Translations under genes and position numbers: made by a program | The notes under the pieces: model-generated | What the model saw: only the letters and a program-made list of their open reading frames with translations | Told to the model about the DNA's origin: nothing | The model's database searches: none | Shown here: positions 30,527-42,547 of the stretch, piece by piece | Layout: each line of letters starts with the position of its first letter | Position numbering within the stretch: position 1 is the first letter of the stretch | DNA from: Calendula officinalis | Taxonomy: Eukaryota; Streptophyta; Magnoliopsida; Asterales; Asteraceae | DNA length: 64,000 nt | NCBI GenBank assembly: GCA_963853835.1 | Contig: OY970832.1 | Location: 33,058,208-33,122,207 of the forward strand | Direction: 5' to 3'

Positions 30527-33068
30527 GACTCCCACTTGTGCAAGTTCGTAACCTTAGCTTGATTACACGAGCTACAGTGGCCCTCTAGATAGGCATGTAG
30601 GTAACCAACCGCATAGAAACAACTTTGTAACCCAGGTATAGTTTTTCAGAAACTCTTTTAATAGCGTTGCCTAGTAAAGAACACTCCGTCTTTACTTCTT
30701 GGGTAACGTGTTAGGTTTATCCCTTGCAGCACGATATTTGTGATAACGAATACGAGCATGGTAGAAATTATCAACTCATGTATTCGAAATCATTTCTTGA
30801 CTTCTTGATTTAAACTGTTGTGATAAATGTCAAAAAAAAAATCAGTTCGGTTTGGGCATGGCCATGCACTTATCAGTTTTCATCATGTCAATGGACCCAT
30901 AAATATCTCTCCTAAAAAGGATGCGCAATTACCATCTTGTTATATTTCGATTTGAAATACAACTTCCTCTGTACCCAGTAAGGCCACGTATGACAATCAT
31001 ATTTCAGAATTGTCTAAGACGAACCAAAGCACATTACTCATTGTACCCCAAACCAAATACTTCGGGCTTTAGGACAATCCTAGTGAATAATACTTTTGAA
31101 CTTTTCAACCACGAAGTATTATCACGGTGGTCAATCCAATATTCGTCGATACGTCAGAATATCACCGATATTTGGTTTACAACAAAACTTGTGTAGCTAT
31201 CTTCGAAAAACTTCGAATCTACCACCAAATACCGCGATGACGTTAACGTCCCATCAAGGTTCCCACCAAGACTAGTAGTCACGGATTTATATCTTTTGAA
31301 TAAAGAGACTTTTATTCATGGATATTGTAAAACATACAAAGTCTGAATAATAACGTCACTAATTCATGTATTATTCCTAACTGGACATAGATACCGAATT
31401 ATTACTGGATCATTACTTATTCTTTGCGTTCTTGTTGATTACTTAATGACTCCTAATTGTAACTTTTATCACTAATTACAATTTAGTCATTTCCATTAAA
31501 ATAAAGACATAAGACGGGCACTTTGAAAAATACTATTACTTTTGTCTTTGCTAGATTTTGTTCATGCAACATTAGAACATATTGTAGTCTTGCCTTTTTA
31601 TATGATTCGGTAAACATAGGAGGATTGAAATTTAACTCCTTAGTTTCTTGAATCTATAAAATTTGCCTTGTAGCTAAATCTCTTTTAGCTACTTGATTTG
31701 TAGATACTTTTACTAGTTAAAAGAAATATCCTTTAATGATTAATGCATTCACTTAGGCTGTGAATATCCTATTAGATTTGCAACAATTAATCACAAGACT
31801 TGTGACCACGCTATGAGGCTTGCAATAGTCTAGTCAATGATCATTTGTTATTTTTCTTAACTCTTTGGCTAACGACTATGTAATATCTTGTTGGTAATAT
31901 CTCACTAACTTAGTAAATTCATTGATGTCTTCAATGAATTATGTTAGTCATAGCTCCCGCTTACTTTTATGGAATTTAATCATCACTTAAACTATCACTT
32001 TGACCAAGTCAAGACTTTGACCCTTTTAGGCAATAACTTCTAGTTTAATCCTTTAAGAATTTATCGACTATTAAAGTCATCCTTTGGATTTGCGAATATC
32101 TAGTATTCCTGTTTAGGGAATTGCGACTTTCATTGACTACTGTATCTAACAAGTATAAAACACTTGAGACGATACTTCCAATTCTTAAATACTTTAGTAT
32201 TCTTTAAGAAGTTTATTTAACGCCAAAGTCATTTCTTGGATTTCATAAATATCCAGTATTCCTATTAGGGATTTATGACTTGATTAAATATTTTATTTAT
32301 TACAAGTCTGAAAGACTTGCATTAATACCTTTAATTCTTAAATGCTTTTAATTTAGTTTGACCCTTTTAAGAGTTTAAATAATATCTAATTCTATCTTTG
32401 GATTTTGCGACTACCCAACATTCCTAGTTAGGGAAGTATGACTTTATTATATCCTTTATCACAAGTATGAGACACGTGTAATAACACTCTTAAAATGTAT
32501 CTTGATTATATCCAATATAATCATACTATATTAATACTAATACTTTTAAACGTACTATCATAAGTAATGTCTATTACTTAAGATGTTTTAACTAAGTTCA
32601 ATAATCTATGAACTTAACCTTTCCATAAAACTCTTAAATACTTGTATTAGAAAAACTTTCTAATTTCTAGTATCTAAGTTATTGAGCTTTTAAGATATTA
32701 TTATTCATATAACAATCAAACAAATATAAATCATGAGATATTAAGTAAATCAAAAATTGACTTACAATCTAGTCATAAAACTTGACTAGTGCAATTATCA
32801 CACATGCACACACAATATAATTCAACCATGGATTCAAAGATGATAAACTTAAAAATAAAAATTTATCATAAAAATAAGATTGTAATTTGTTCAAACAAAT
32901 AAACCAAAAATTGTTTTACTGAATCCACAAAATACTGAATTATAAAAAACTTGGTGCTCGTGGGATCATCATCTCATGCCGGTCAGCATCACTTTCCATC
33001 TCCTCCTGCAATAAATGACTGTAAAAGTTAGATTACTCGTAATATACTTTACAAGTACCTTAAAGTGA
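30527..33068 (-). repeat. AT-rich non-coding interior of Copia derivative, unit A
   Basis: The first bases (gactcccacttgtg, 30527-30540) are the polypurine tract on the minus strand. The rest is about 2.5 kb of AT-rich sequence without coding frames, matching unit B (34502-36858) throughout. It contains three diverged copies of a 110-160 base repeat at about 32071-32492. Confidence 0.7.
32071..32492. repeat. three diverged tandem repeats, unit A
   Basis: Repeats start near 32071, 32223 and 32384. Each has an AAAGTCAT-like start, a TTGGATTT word, a TATTCCT...TAGGGAA word, TATGACTT, then CAAGTATRAA-ACACTTG. Unit B has the same three at about 36043-36470. Confidence 0.7.
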
Positions 33069-33400
33069 TTAAGGAGTTTTGGTCGTGTTACCAGAGGAAC
33101 TTGCAATTCCTCCACCACTGGCACCCTTTGGGCAATTTCTTTTCCAATGCCCGGCCTCGCCACACTTGAAGCACCGATTCTCGGTCCTCGCCGTGTTAGG
33201 CTTCACCTTCTTGACCTTTTGTTTGACTTCTTTACCATTTGGCACTCCTTGGTTAGGATCGGTTTTACCCATTCTTTTACCACCATGCCCTTTTCTCTTC
33301 TTGCCACCGCCACTGCCATTACCGATCATTAGAACATCCTTAGATCTGGTCCCCAAACTCAACACAGCTGTCTTGAGCATTGAATGTGAAAGGTTTCATA
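33069..33400 (-). pseudogene. Copia gag C-terminal remnant, unit A
   Basis: About 104 residues on the minus strand: a Gly/Lys-rich basic segment and a CCHC zinc knuckle (CFKCGEAGHWKRNC) followed by a Gly/Ser-rich end. This is the nucleocapsid end of a Ty1/Copia Gag. The N-terminal Gag is missing: the LTR leader joins directly near 33405. After the knuckle the sequence passes into AT-rich non-coding DNA instead of protease. Confidence 0.8.
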
Positions 33401-33410
33401 ACACGGATCA

Positions 33411-33553
33411 AGGGTCAACCTCCTAGTTCACTTGGTTCGAACCATACTGACAAGAACATGAACTTGTTCTTGCCGGTTAAACCAACTAGCTAGTTTAATC
33501 CCTAAAGCGGAATTGAGATGAAACTTAATCCTTAAACCCTAAGGGATTGGGGA
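33411..33553 (-). repeat. leader segment of the Copia derivative
   Basis: Matches 17833-17974 beside LTR A. I do not see a standard tRNA-Met primer-binding site next to the LTR end, so priming may use another tRNA or the LTR end may be placed slightly wrong. Confidence 0.55.
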
Positions 33554-34501
33554 TGTTGGAAATCTTGACTAGATTAACAAGAAATAAACCTTGTACGAAA
33601 AACTCGAACACACTCATGGCTAGTGTGTATTCGATGAACACCAAGAACCCTAGGGTTCTTGGGTTCGTCCGATCGGACAAGAGGGAAGGAAAAAGGGTTT
33701 TCCAAATCATACCTTAATCTTGCTTGAGTAAGTCCACTGATGATGAACACAACGAGTGATTTTCTAGTTGATCCTTGTAATGATCTCGATCTTCAAGGCT
33801 TGAAGAACACGAAGAACGAATGAAGAACACGAAGAACACAATGCTTGTGTTCTTGGGACTATGTTCGGCCGAATGGGAGGAAGCAAAGGGGGTAGGGTTT
33901 CGGCTTTTTGGGATCAAAGAATAAGGGAACCCCAAGCCTTCTATTTATAATAGAAGGACTTTCACTTAGGGCCATTCTAGTTTAATTAAATTTAATACTT
34001 AATTAAACTTTCCCTTTTTCGTTTCCAACCCTTATTGTTTTACTAGTTTATTATTGTTGCACTTAATTATTAAATGTCTAGTATTAATACACTTATATAT
34101 TTCGTATATTATATACACGAAATATATACTTTGATTTATCCTTTTAATAATTAATTATATAATAAACTTTATATAATCTAAATAATAATATTATCCAAAC
34201 ACCATATGATTTAATTGCTTTAAATCATATTATGGATAATCTATAATTAACACATTGTAAATTTACTCAACTAGTAAATGTACAAATGCTTGTATTAATT
34301 AGTTAGTTAAACTAATCTAGTAATAAGTTAAACTTAACTTAATACTTAACTGATTCATAATGACTATTATGAATCATTCCTCTTCCATGTATCATTACAT
34401 ATCTTACTCGTATGACATGCACTCACTGGTGTGACCCTTAAGTGTTTCGTAGGCATCGATGTATCACCATAGGTTGAGTAACTGTGCACATAATTCCAAC
34501 A
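33554..34501 (-). repeat. LTR B of the Copia derivative (intact)
   Basis: 948 bp, TGTTGGAA...TTCCAACA. It shows the empty site of Gypsy 1 near 33964. Compared with LTR A it has about 110 extra bases (33615-33725) that hold an 18-bp perfect palindrome (33643-33660) and a 12-bp one (33667-33678). Confidence 0.82.
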
Positions 34502-36858
34502 GACTCCCACTTGTGCAAGTTCGTAACCTTTGCTTGATGACACGAGCTATAGTGGCCCTCTTGGTAAGCATGTAGGTAACCAACCCCATAGAAACAGCTT
34601 TGTAACCCAGGTATAGTTTTTGAGAAACTCTTTTAATAGCGTTGCGTAGTAAAGAATACTATGTCTTTACTACTTGGGTAACGTGTTAGGTTTATACCTT
34701 GCAACACGATATTTGTGATAACGAATACGAGCATGGTAGAAATTATCAACTACTGTATTCGAAATCATTTCTTGACTTCTTGATTTAAACTGTTGTGATA
34801 AATGACAAAGAACAAATCAGTTCGCTTTGGGCATGGCCATGCACTTATCAGTTTTCATCATGTCAAGGGACCCATAAATATCTCTCCTAAAAAGGAGGCA
34901 CAATTACCATCGTGTTATATTTCGATTTGAAATACAACTTCCTCTGTACCAGTAAGGCCTCGTGTGACAATCATATTTCAGAATTGTCTAAGACGAACCA
35001 AAGCACATTAGTCATTGTATCCCAAACCAAATACCTCAGGCTTAAGGACAATCCTAGTAAATAATACTTTTCAACTTTTCAACCACGAAGTATTATCGCG
35101 TTGGTCAATCCAATATTCGTCGATACGAAAGAATATCACCGATATTTGGTTTACAACAAAACTTGTGTAGCTATCATAGAAAAACTTCGAATCTACCACC
35201 AAATACCGTGATGACGTTAACGTCCCGTCAAGGTTCCCATCAAGACGAGTAGTCACGGATTTATATCTTTTGAATAAAGAGACTTTTATTTGTGGATATT
35301 GAAAAACATACAAAGTCTGAATAATAATGTCACTAATTCATGTATTATTCCTAGCTAGACATAGATACCGAATTATTACTGGATCATTACTTATTCTTTG
35401 CGTTCGTGTTGATTACTTAATGACTCCTAATTGTAACTTGTATCACTAATTACAACTTAGTCATTTATATAAAACTAAAGACATAAGACGAGCATTTTGA
35501 AAAAACTATAACTTTTGTCTTTGCTAGATTTTGTTCATGCAACATTAGAACGTATTGTAGTCTTGCCTTTTTATATGATTCGGTAAACATATGAGGATTG
35601 GAATTTAACTCCTTAGTTTCTAGAATCTATAAAATTTGCCTTGTAGCTAAATCTCTTTTAGCTATTTGATTTGTAGATACTTTTACTTGTTAAAGAAATA
35701 TCCTTAAATGATTAATGCATTCACGTAGGCTGTGAATATCCTATTAGATTTGAAACAATTAATCACAAGACTTGTGACCACGCTATTAGGCTTGCAATAG
35801 TCTAATCAATGATCATTTTTTTATTTTTCTTAAATCTTTGGCTAATGACTTGGCAATACCTCGTTGTTAATATCTCACTAACTTACTAAATTCATTAATG
35901 TCTTCAATGAATTATGTGAGTCATAGCTCCCACTTACTTTTATGGAATTTAAGCATCACTTAAACTATCATTTTGACCAAGTCAAGACTTTGACCCTTTT
36001 AGTCCATAACTTGTAGTTTAATCCTATAAGAATTTATCAACTATTAAAGTCATCCTTTTGATTTGCGAATATCCAATATTCATGTTTAGGGAATTATGAC
36101 TTTCATTGACCACTGTATCTAACAAGTATAAAACACTTGAGACGATACTTCCAATTCTTAAATACTTGAGTATCTTTTAAGAGCTTTATTTCATGCCAAA
36201 GTCATTTCTTGGATTTCTTAAATATCAAGTATTCCTATTAAGGAATCATGACTTGATTAAATACTGTATTTATTACAAGTATGAAACACTTGCATTTAAT
36301 ACCTTTAATTCTTAAATGCTTTAATATAGTTTGACCCTTTTTAAGAGTTCATTTAATACCTAAGTCACTTTTTGGATTTTGTGAATATCCAACATTCCTT
36401 GTTAGGGAATTATGACTATATTAAATTCCTTTGTCACAAGTATGAGACACTTGTAATAATGCTCTTAAAGTCCATCTTGATTATATCCAATATAACCATA
36501 CTATATTAATACCAATGCCTTTTTAAAACGTACTTTCATAAGTAATGATTATTACTTAAGATGTTTTAACTAAGATCAACAAACTTTGAACTTAATCTTT
36601 ACATAAAACTCTTAAATACTTGTATTAGAAAAACTTTTTAATTTCTAGTATCTAAGTAATTGAGCTTCTAAGGTATCATTATTCATACAACAATCAAACA
36701 AGTATAAATCATGAGATATTAAGTAAATCAAAAAAATTGACTTACAATCTAGTCATAAACTTGACTAGTGTAATTATCACACATGCACACACAATATAAT
36801 TCAACCATGGATTCAATTTTGATAAAACCAAAAACCTTGTTTTAACATAAAATAAAAA
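34502..36858 (-). repeat. AT-rich non-coding interior of Copia derivative, unit B
   Basis: Starts with the minus-strand polypurine tract next to LTR B (34502-34514). No coding frame. It aligns with unit A with many small differences, including the triple repeat at about 36043-36470. Confidence 0.7.
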
Positions 36859-37375
36859 TTATCCAACAATAAAATACAATTGTTTTATGAATCCAAACAA
36901 AACTGAATTATATAATCTTGGTGCTCGTGGGATCATCACCATCTCATGCCGGTCACCATCACTTTCCATCTCCTCCTGCAATAAACGATTGCAGAAGTTT
37001 AGATTACTCGTAATATACTTTACAAGTACCTCAGCGTTATTAAGGAGTTTGGTCGTGTTACTTGAGGAACTTACAATTCCTCCACCACTGGCACACATTG
37101 GACAAATTCTTTTCCAATGCCAGACCTCGCCACACTTGAAGCACCAATTATCGGTCCTCGCTGGGCTGCACCTTCTTGACCTTTTGTTTGACACATTTAT
37201 CATTTGGCACTCCATGGTTAGGATTGGTTTTACCTTTTCCTTTACCAACGTGCCTTCCTCTCTTCTTGCCATTTGTATTAGTCACCAATTGATCATCCAT
37301 AGATTTGGTCCCAAAACTTTACTCAACAGCTTTGAGCACTGAATGTAGCTCAGCAATGGATTTATCCTCCTTTAC
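36859..37375 (-). pseudogene. Copia gag C-terminal remnant, unit B
   Basis: A minus-strand remnant with a CCHC-type knuckle (CFKCGEVWHWKRIC, where the Gly before His is replaced by Trp) and the basic region before it. It reaches slightly further into Gag than unit A: at about 37330-37375 the typical KSIAELHSVLK text is readable in another frame. The homology stops near 37375. Confidence 0.75.
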
Positions 37376-38097
37376 TCAATTTTATGATAATTAAAAATCA
37401 CTTTATTTAATTTGTTTTAGATAATTGCTCAATCGTTATTGCTTATTAATTCCTCGTAAATTCAATAATTTCTCAATTATACGAATTAAATTATTCGTAA
37501 TCATTTATACTTAATTGTTATCTTCTAATTTTGACCATTAACATACCCCTTCATTACTCAATTTAAGAAATTATCATTAGTGATTTCCACTCAATTTCGT
37601 TTGATTAACTTTCACTCGATTTTTTTGGATAACTCCTTATCAATTTAAATTAATAATCTCTTATTTAATTATTTACTATTGTATCATAAATCTCAATTTA
37701 GTAATGTCTTCATCCAATTTACTCATTAAATTTGAACTTATCATTTTTTATTTTCTCCTTTACTTTGTTTTAACGATTGCTCAATCACCCTCGATTTATT
37801 AATAACCCAATTAGACCAATTAAAGAATTCAACTCAATTTGATTTATTAATCTCTCTTGACACGTTTAGATAACTCTTTATCGAATCTTGTTTGATGATT
37901 CTCTTATTCAATTGGTTTCATTGTTTTCTCATAAATCTCTTTTAGTGATTTTATTATCTCATCGGTTATAATTTACTCATCCAGTTAATAATAATGGCCC
38001 TCCATTATTATCTGCACCTACCATGTCATGGTTTCGAGCCAGTTTAAAAAATTCCACGATCTCACATCTTCATATCGTCCACATAACAAGTAGTTCA
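37376..38097. other. AT-rich intergenic stretch with degenerate repeats
   Basis: No gene. Words such as GATAATTGCTCAATC, TTTATTAAT and CAATTT recur at irregular spacing, as in an old diverged tandem repeat. Confidence 0.5.
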
Positions 38098-38101
38098 CAA
38101 C

Positions 38102-38154
<53 letters not shown>

Positions 38155-38174
38155 GTATATATATATATATATAC

Positions 38175-38236
<62 letters not shown>

Positions 38237-38237
38237 G

Positions 38238-38266
<29 letters not shown>
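38102..38266. repeat. (TA)n tract with TACGTA interruptions
   Basis: About 165 bases of TA repeats with a few C/G interruptions. All long open frames here are Tyr-Ile artefacts. Confidence 0.95.
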
Positions 38267-38268
<2 letters not shown>

Positions 38269-38270
<2 letters not shown>

Positions 38271-38638
38271 GGTTGAATTAGTTTTAGAACCAATTAAGGC
38301 TACAGAACCAGCAGAACTCAATCTAAACCATTGATTTTTGAAATGAAATGATCATGAAAGACACATTAATGTATTTGATGAGGGACTCCCAAATATTGGT
38401 TTACATGGATGTCATTCATGCATGTATACATATATGTATATGTTTTCATGTATGTATACATAAGTGTTATCTATACATATATGTATACATGCATGAATGA
38501 CATCAATGCAAACCAATATTTGGGGTCCCTCATCAAATACATTAATGTGTCTTCCATGATCATTTCATTTCAAAATTCAATGGTTTAGATTGACATCTGT
38601 TGGTTCTGTAGCCTTAATTGGTTCTGATTCTAATTCTA

Positions 38639-38641
<3 letters not shown>
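38269..38641. mobile_element. palindromic MITE P, copy 1
   Basis: The whole element is one near-perfect inverted repeat of about 160-175 bases per arm with a short loop near 38440-38475. Ends are GGGTTGAATT... and ...AATTCTACAC. It is flanked on both sides by TA tracts. An inverted copy lies at 48653-49027. It has no coding capacity. The family name is unknown to me. Confidence 0.82.

Positions 38642-38642
<1 letters not shown>

Positions 38643-38705
<63 letters not shown>
38643..38705. repeat. (TA)n tract
   Basis: A TA microsatellite between two palindromic elements. Confidence 0.95.
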
Positions 38706-38710
<5 letters not shown>

Positions 38711-38711
<1 letters not shown>

Positions 38712-38808
38712 GGGTCCGATTCAGCGCAGAACCGTTTAAAGATGCAGAACCGCAGAACCATCTTAACACATTTACACATCCAATGTTTCCAATTTTTTAT
38801 ACACATAA
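38711..38808. mobile_element. palindromic MITE Q, left arm (split by Gypsy 2)
   Basis: Starts AGGGTCCGATTC directly after a TA tract. Its inner part (ccaatgtttcc...tatacacataa) is inverted after the Gypsy element at about 48570-48605. The right arm runs about 48553-48650 and its outer end differs from the left, so the terminus is degraded. Confidence 0.6.
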
Positions 38809-41209
38809 TGTAACACCACAATCTAGAGCCATTTTTTTTTTAAATGCATACGGAAGCGATTTAAGAAACCATAAATCCTAAATTATTACACATCATAAAA
38901 ACTTTACATTTTAACCAAATATATAAAACATTTATAGGTGTTACTAAAACAGGCTCGACCCGGTATACAAAATCAGAGTGCGGTCAGACTTCCAAAACCC
39001 GACTCTAGTCAAGCCAAATCCACAACCTGAAAAGAGTCAACAAATGAGGGATTAGCACAAAGCTAAGTGAATAGAAATAACAATCAATTTGCATAACCAC
39101 AACAAATTAGAGACAAGAGAAATCAATCTGGAAACCCGTCCAAACTTCCACAAGCAATTGGACGTTATGAGAGTATCGGCGGACTTGCAAAGTACGTACA
39201 ACTGTTGTTGGCCGAACAACAGTTTACCGATGGCCACTTTACTATTAGCACGGTACTCACCCCTGACGGAACACATTCGTAGGAGTCCGAGCACCCCATC
39301 CAATAGTAACGAAGCCTAGCCAAAACCCACTCATAGCTAACCTCTAGAAAACATGTGCACATACTACCATTAACAATCCCACAATTAATGGTACCACTGG
39401 AAAATTATTAAAAACCAAGAAAAATGAATTTTTCCCAAAATCAGTCAAGATAGCGCCGCTATCATAGATAGCGTCGCTATCTTTCATGGAGATAGCGCTG
39501 CTATCCAAAGATAGCGCCGCTATCCACCAAAAGATAGCGTCCGCTATCTAAATACCAAACGCTATTTCGGGTCGCTGTTCCAATTTTCCAAAACGAAGCA
39601 AAGATAGCGCCGCTATCTTAGAGATAGCGCCGCTATCTTCCCTAGACCAGCCAAAATGCTGCATTTTTCTCCTACAACTCTACCATACCAAAACCTTTGT
39701 ACATCACACAAGAAGAAGGTTAAATCCACTCACCTTTGCTTCCTTTTAGTACCGAGCTCAGTAATCTTATATCACAGAGGCTCCTTCCCTTTTCCTGTAC
39801 AAAATGAATACCGAATTAGTCACCCGAAATCACCAAATTTTGCAACAAGTAATATAGGTTAAGACCACATCTTGCAACAACAAATTACAACCAATTACTT
39901 GCATTTTCTACAAATAATCAATACTAAAGTCTAACACTTCATCAAGTCAATTCATCATACAATTTGACCAAAATGCACCTTAGGCCCAAACGGGTCAAAA
40001 ACAAGAATAATGAATCGGGAATCTACACAACACCTTCCAATGAGTTAGACTACTTGATCAACATCAAAATTACATATCTAACAAGTTACTTGCATCCAAT
40101 TGCAAGTTTCACCAACTTTGACCCTATTTAGGTCAAATGCACCAATTGTCAATCAAACGGGTCAAGGCCCTAAACTAACATGATTATACTTCCCAACTAG
40201 ACAACTAGCATATAAATGACAAGAAATTGACAATTAAAGTTTACAAGCTAAACAAGATCAAAGTCAACTTCCAGGTTTGACCAAAGTCATCAATTCATGA
40301 ATTAAGCTATGTTTATGACTAAATTCCAATCTAGCCAAACACTACTACTAAATTGTCAATTCATCAACAAGATAACTAGCAATTTCTACATTATCAATTA
40401 TCATTCTAACATGCATAATATACCTAACAAAACTTCAAGAACATTAAAATTCACAATTCAACAAATTGGGGAAGAACTCCATCTTCTTCCCAAGAACACC
40501 ATTGATGGAGCTTCATGAAAGCTTCACCAAATGAACCACAACTAACAATTCAACACATATAACTTGCAAGAACTCACTTAGACACCAAATAATCTAACAA
40601 TTTTGGATTACAAGCAAGATTTGACAAAAGCTCCATCAAAACCCACTAACTCAAGAACCCTAGTTCATCCCTACTTCAAGAACATGAAACCCTAGCTTAA
40701 GAAGGAAGGAAACTTACTTAATCTTTCTTCTAATCACGAAATCACAGCAGGAATCAAAGGATTTTAGCACCAAATCTTCAATTTAGCAAGAACTCCAAAA
40801 GTGTGTGTGTGTGTGTATTTGTGTCGTGACTGGCAAAGAAACAAGAGGGGAAAACCAAAATTTGACACCTGCCCTTAACATAACACGTACACCCCCCTTC
40901 CCCACACGGGTATTTTCATTTAAACACAGTACCGGTTATTAGGTTCACAGATAATTAATTTAGACCTAACTAACTCCAAATTTAACAACGAAGATATTTT
41001 TAGAACCCCAGTTCAGAAGTGAACCCAAATAAGTAAAAATCATTTTAACATTTAAATATCTCAGTTTTACTATTTTTAACCCCATGGTTAAAAATATAAT
41101 TAATTCAAATAAATCAAATAAAATCATATAAAATAATAAGATAATAAACAATAAGGTATTACTTACCAAAAGTAATAAAATATTCTAGGTCGGGTCTCGG
41201 GATGTTACA
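38809..41209 (-). repeat. Gypsy 2 3' LTR (left)
   Basis: 2401 bp. It carries the palindrome array at 39449-39640 and a short GT tract near 40801-40816. Confidence 0.95.
39449..39640. repeat. palindrome array GATAGCG-C-CGCTATC
   Basis: At least six copies of the 15-base palindrome GATAGCGCCGCTATC or single-base variants. The right LTR has the same array at about 46763-46973 with one more copy in the last cluster. Confidence 0.92.
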
Positions 41210-41222
41210 AATCTCCCCCATT
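41210..41222 (-). other. polypurine tract of Gypsy 2
   Basis: The minus strand reads AAATGGGGGAGATT against the LTR end at 41209. Confidence 0.87.
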
Positions 41223-42547
41223 TAAAGAGATTCCGTCCCCGGAATCTCACCTTGATCAAATAAACTCGGGTATCGACTCTTCATATCCACCTCGGTTTCC
41301 CATGTCATATCGGCACCCAAACTGTGTTTCCACTTAACCAGGACCATCGGTATCTGTTTCTTTCTCAGTTTCGTCACCTTACGATCCAAAATTTCCACCG
41401 GTTCTTCAACTAACCTCTTTCTCGAATCCACCTTTAAATCCGAAATCGGTAACACCGGGATTTCATCATCTATATTACACTTCCTCAAATAACACACATT
41501 GAATGTGTCATGAATACCTGACAATTCAGGAGGAAGATCAAGTGCAACGGTTTGGTCATTCACCACCTGACGAATAATAAACGGCCCAATATACCTCGGT
41601 GCAAGTTTCCCCCGTCTCCCAAAACGAATAATACCCTTCCACGGAGAAACTTTCAAATAAACCCGTTCACCCTCAACAAATGTCACGGGTCGACGCCGTG
41701 GATCCGCATACATTTTCTGTCTATCTCGAGCCGCCTTTAACTTTTCACGGGCTATTGCCACTTTATCGGCCGTCATTTGAACAATTTCGGGACCCGCAAA
41801 CTGTTTTTCTCCCGCTTCTAACCAACACGTGGGAGTTCTACACCGTCTACCATACAACATTTCATACGGTGGCATACCAATACTTGAATGATAAGAGTTA
41901 TTATAAGCAAATTCCACCAAAGGCAAATGAGAATCCCACGATCCACCATATTCTAATACACAAGCCCGCAACATATCTTCCAAAGTTTGAATAGTTCTTT
42001 CAGATTGACCGTCTGTTTGTGGATGATAAGTCGTGCTCAAATTTACCCGTGTACCCAATTCTCTTTGTAAACTTCTCCAAAAGTTAGAAACAAACCGTGG
42101 ATCCCGGTCGGATACGATAGATAACGGGATCCCATGTCGGGAAACTATCTCATCAATATACAATTTAGCCAACTTATCAAGTGATGCGGTTTCGTTTGTG
42201 GCTAAAAAGTGAGCACTTTTTGTTAACCGGTCAACAATCACCCAAATCATATCATGGTTTCTCGGCGTACGGGGAAGTTTGGTGACAAAATCCATTGTTA
42301 TATTCTCCCACTTCCATTCGGGTATTTCCAATTGCTTTAACGACCCGTACGGCTTTTGATGTTCGGCTTTGTCTTGGGCACAAACATGACATTTTTCAAT
42401 AAAATGAGCAATATCCGCCTTCATAGTAGGCCACCAATACAAGGTTTTCAAGTCATTATACATCTTTGTACTTCCCGGGTGAATAGATAACCGTGACTTA
42501 TGGGATTCGGTCAATATTACATCTCGCAAACCCCCGATTAACGGCAC
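41222..42547 (-). CDS. Gypsy 2 integrase with chromodomain-like tail
   Basis: 441 residues. The zinc finger has C53 and C56 with His at 16 and 23. The core has D86, D147 and E183 (DD35E) and the YHPQTDGQSERT signature. Then comes the GPY/F-like part (GKLAPRYIGPF, LPPELSGIHDTFNV) and a C-terminal chromodomain-like segment (LVKWKHSLGADMTWETE). The ORF starts within the linker after RNase H because a one-base loss near 42561-42570 separates it from the upstream polyprotein. It is otherwise intact and ends next to the polypurine tract. In life it would be part of a single Pol polyprotein. Confidence 0.93.
   Translation of the reverse strand: MPLIGGLRDVILTESHKSRLSIHPGSTKMYNDLKTLYWWPTMKADIAHFIEKCHVCAQDKAEHQKPYGSLKQLEIPEWKWENITMDFVTKLPRTPRNHDMIWVIVDRLTKSAHFLATNETASLDKLAKLYIDEIVSRHGIPLSIVSDRDPRFVSNFWRSLQRELGTRVNLSTTYHPQTDGQSERTIQTLEDMLRACVLEYGGSWDSHLPLVEFAYNNSYHSSIGMPPYEMLYGRRCRTPTCWLEAGEKQFAGPEIVQMTADKVAIAREKLKAARDRQKMYADPRRRPVTFVEGERVYLKVSPWKGIIRFGRRGKLAPRYIGPFIIRQVVNDQTVALDLPPELSGIHDTFNVCYLRKCNIDDEIPVLPISDLKVDSRKRLVEEPVEILDRKVTKLRKKQIPMVLVKWKHSLGADMTWETEVDMKSRYPSLFDQGEIPGTESL

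Larger units (their letters stand above)
17833..37375 (-). mobile_element. tandem Copia derivative without pol (LTR-int-LTR-int)
   Basis: Two similar units lie head to tail on the minus strand. Unit A is leader 17833-17974, LTR 17975-18281 plus 29998-30526, and internal 30527-33405. Unit B is leader 33411-33553, LTR 33554-34501, and internal 34502-37375. LTRs start TGTTGGAA and end TTCCAACA. Each internal part holds a polypurine tract beside its LTR, a long AT-rich non-coding stretch, and at its far end a Copia gag remnant with a CCHC knuckle. No protease, integrase or RT remains. The leader of unit B is joined directly to a gag C-terminal part (about 33405), indicating an internal deletion. 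No outer right LTR is seen. Confidence 0.65.

Noticed and set aside
33079..33426. 115-residue plus-strand open frame
   Set aside because: It is the reverse of the Copia gag zinc-knuckle remnant on the minus strand.
38018..38334. Long Tyr-Ile open frames on both strands
   Set aside because: They are translations of the TA microsatellite; the same holds at 38618-38821 and 48964-49308.
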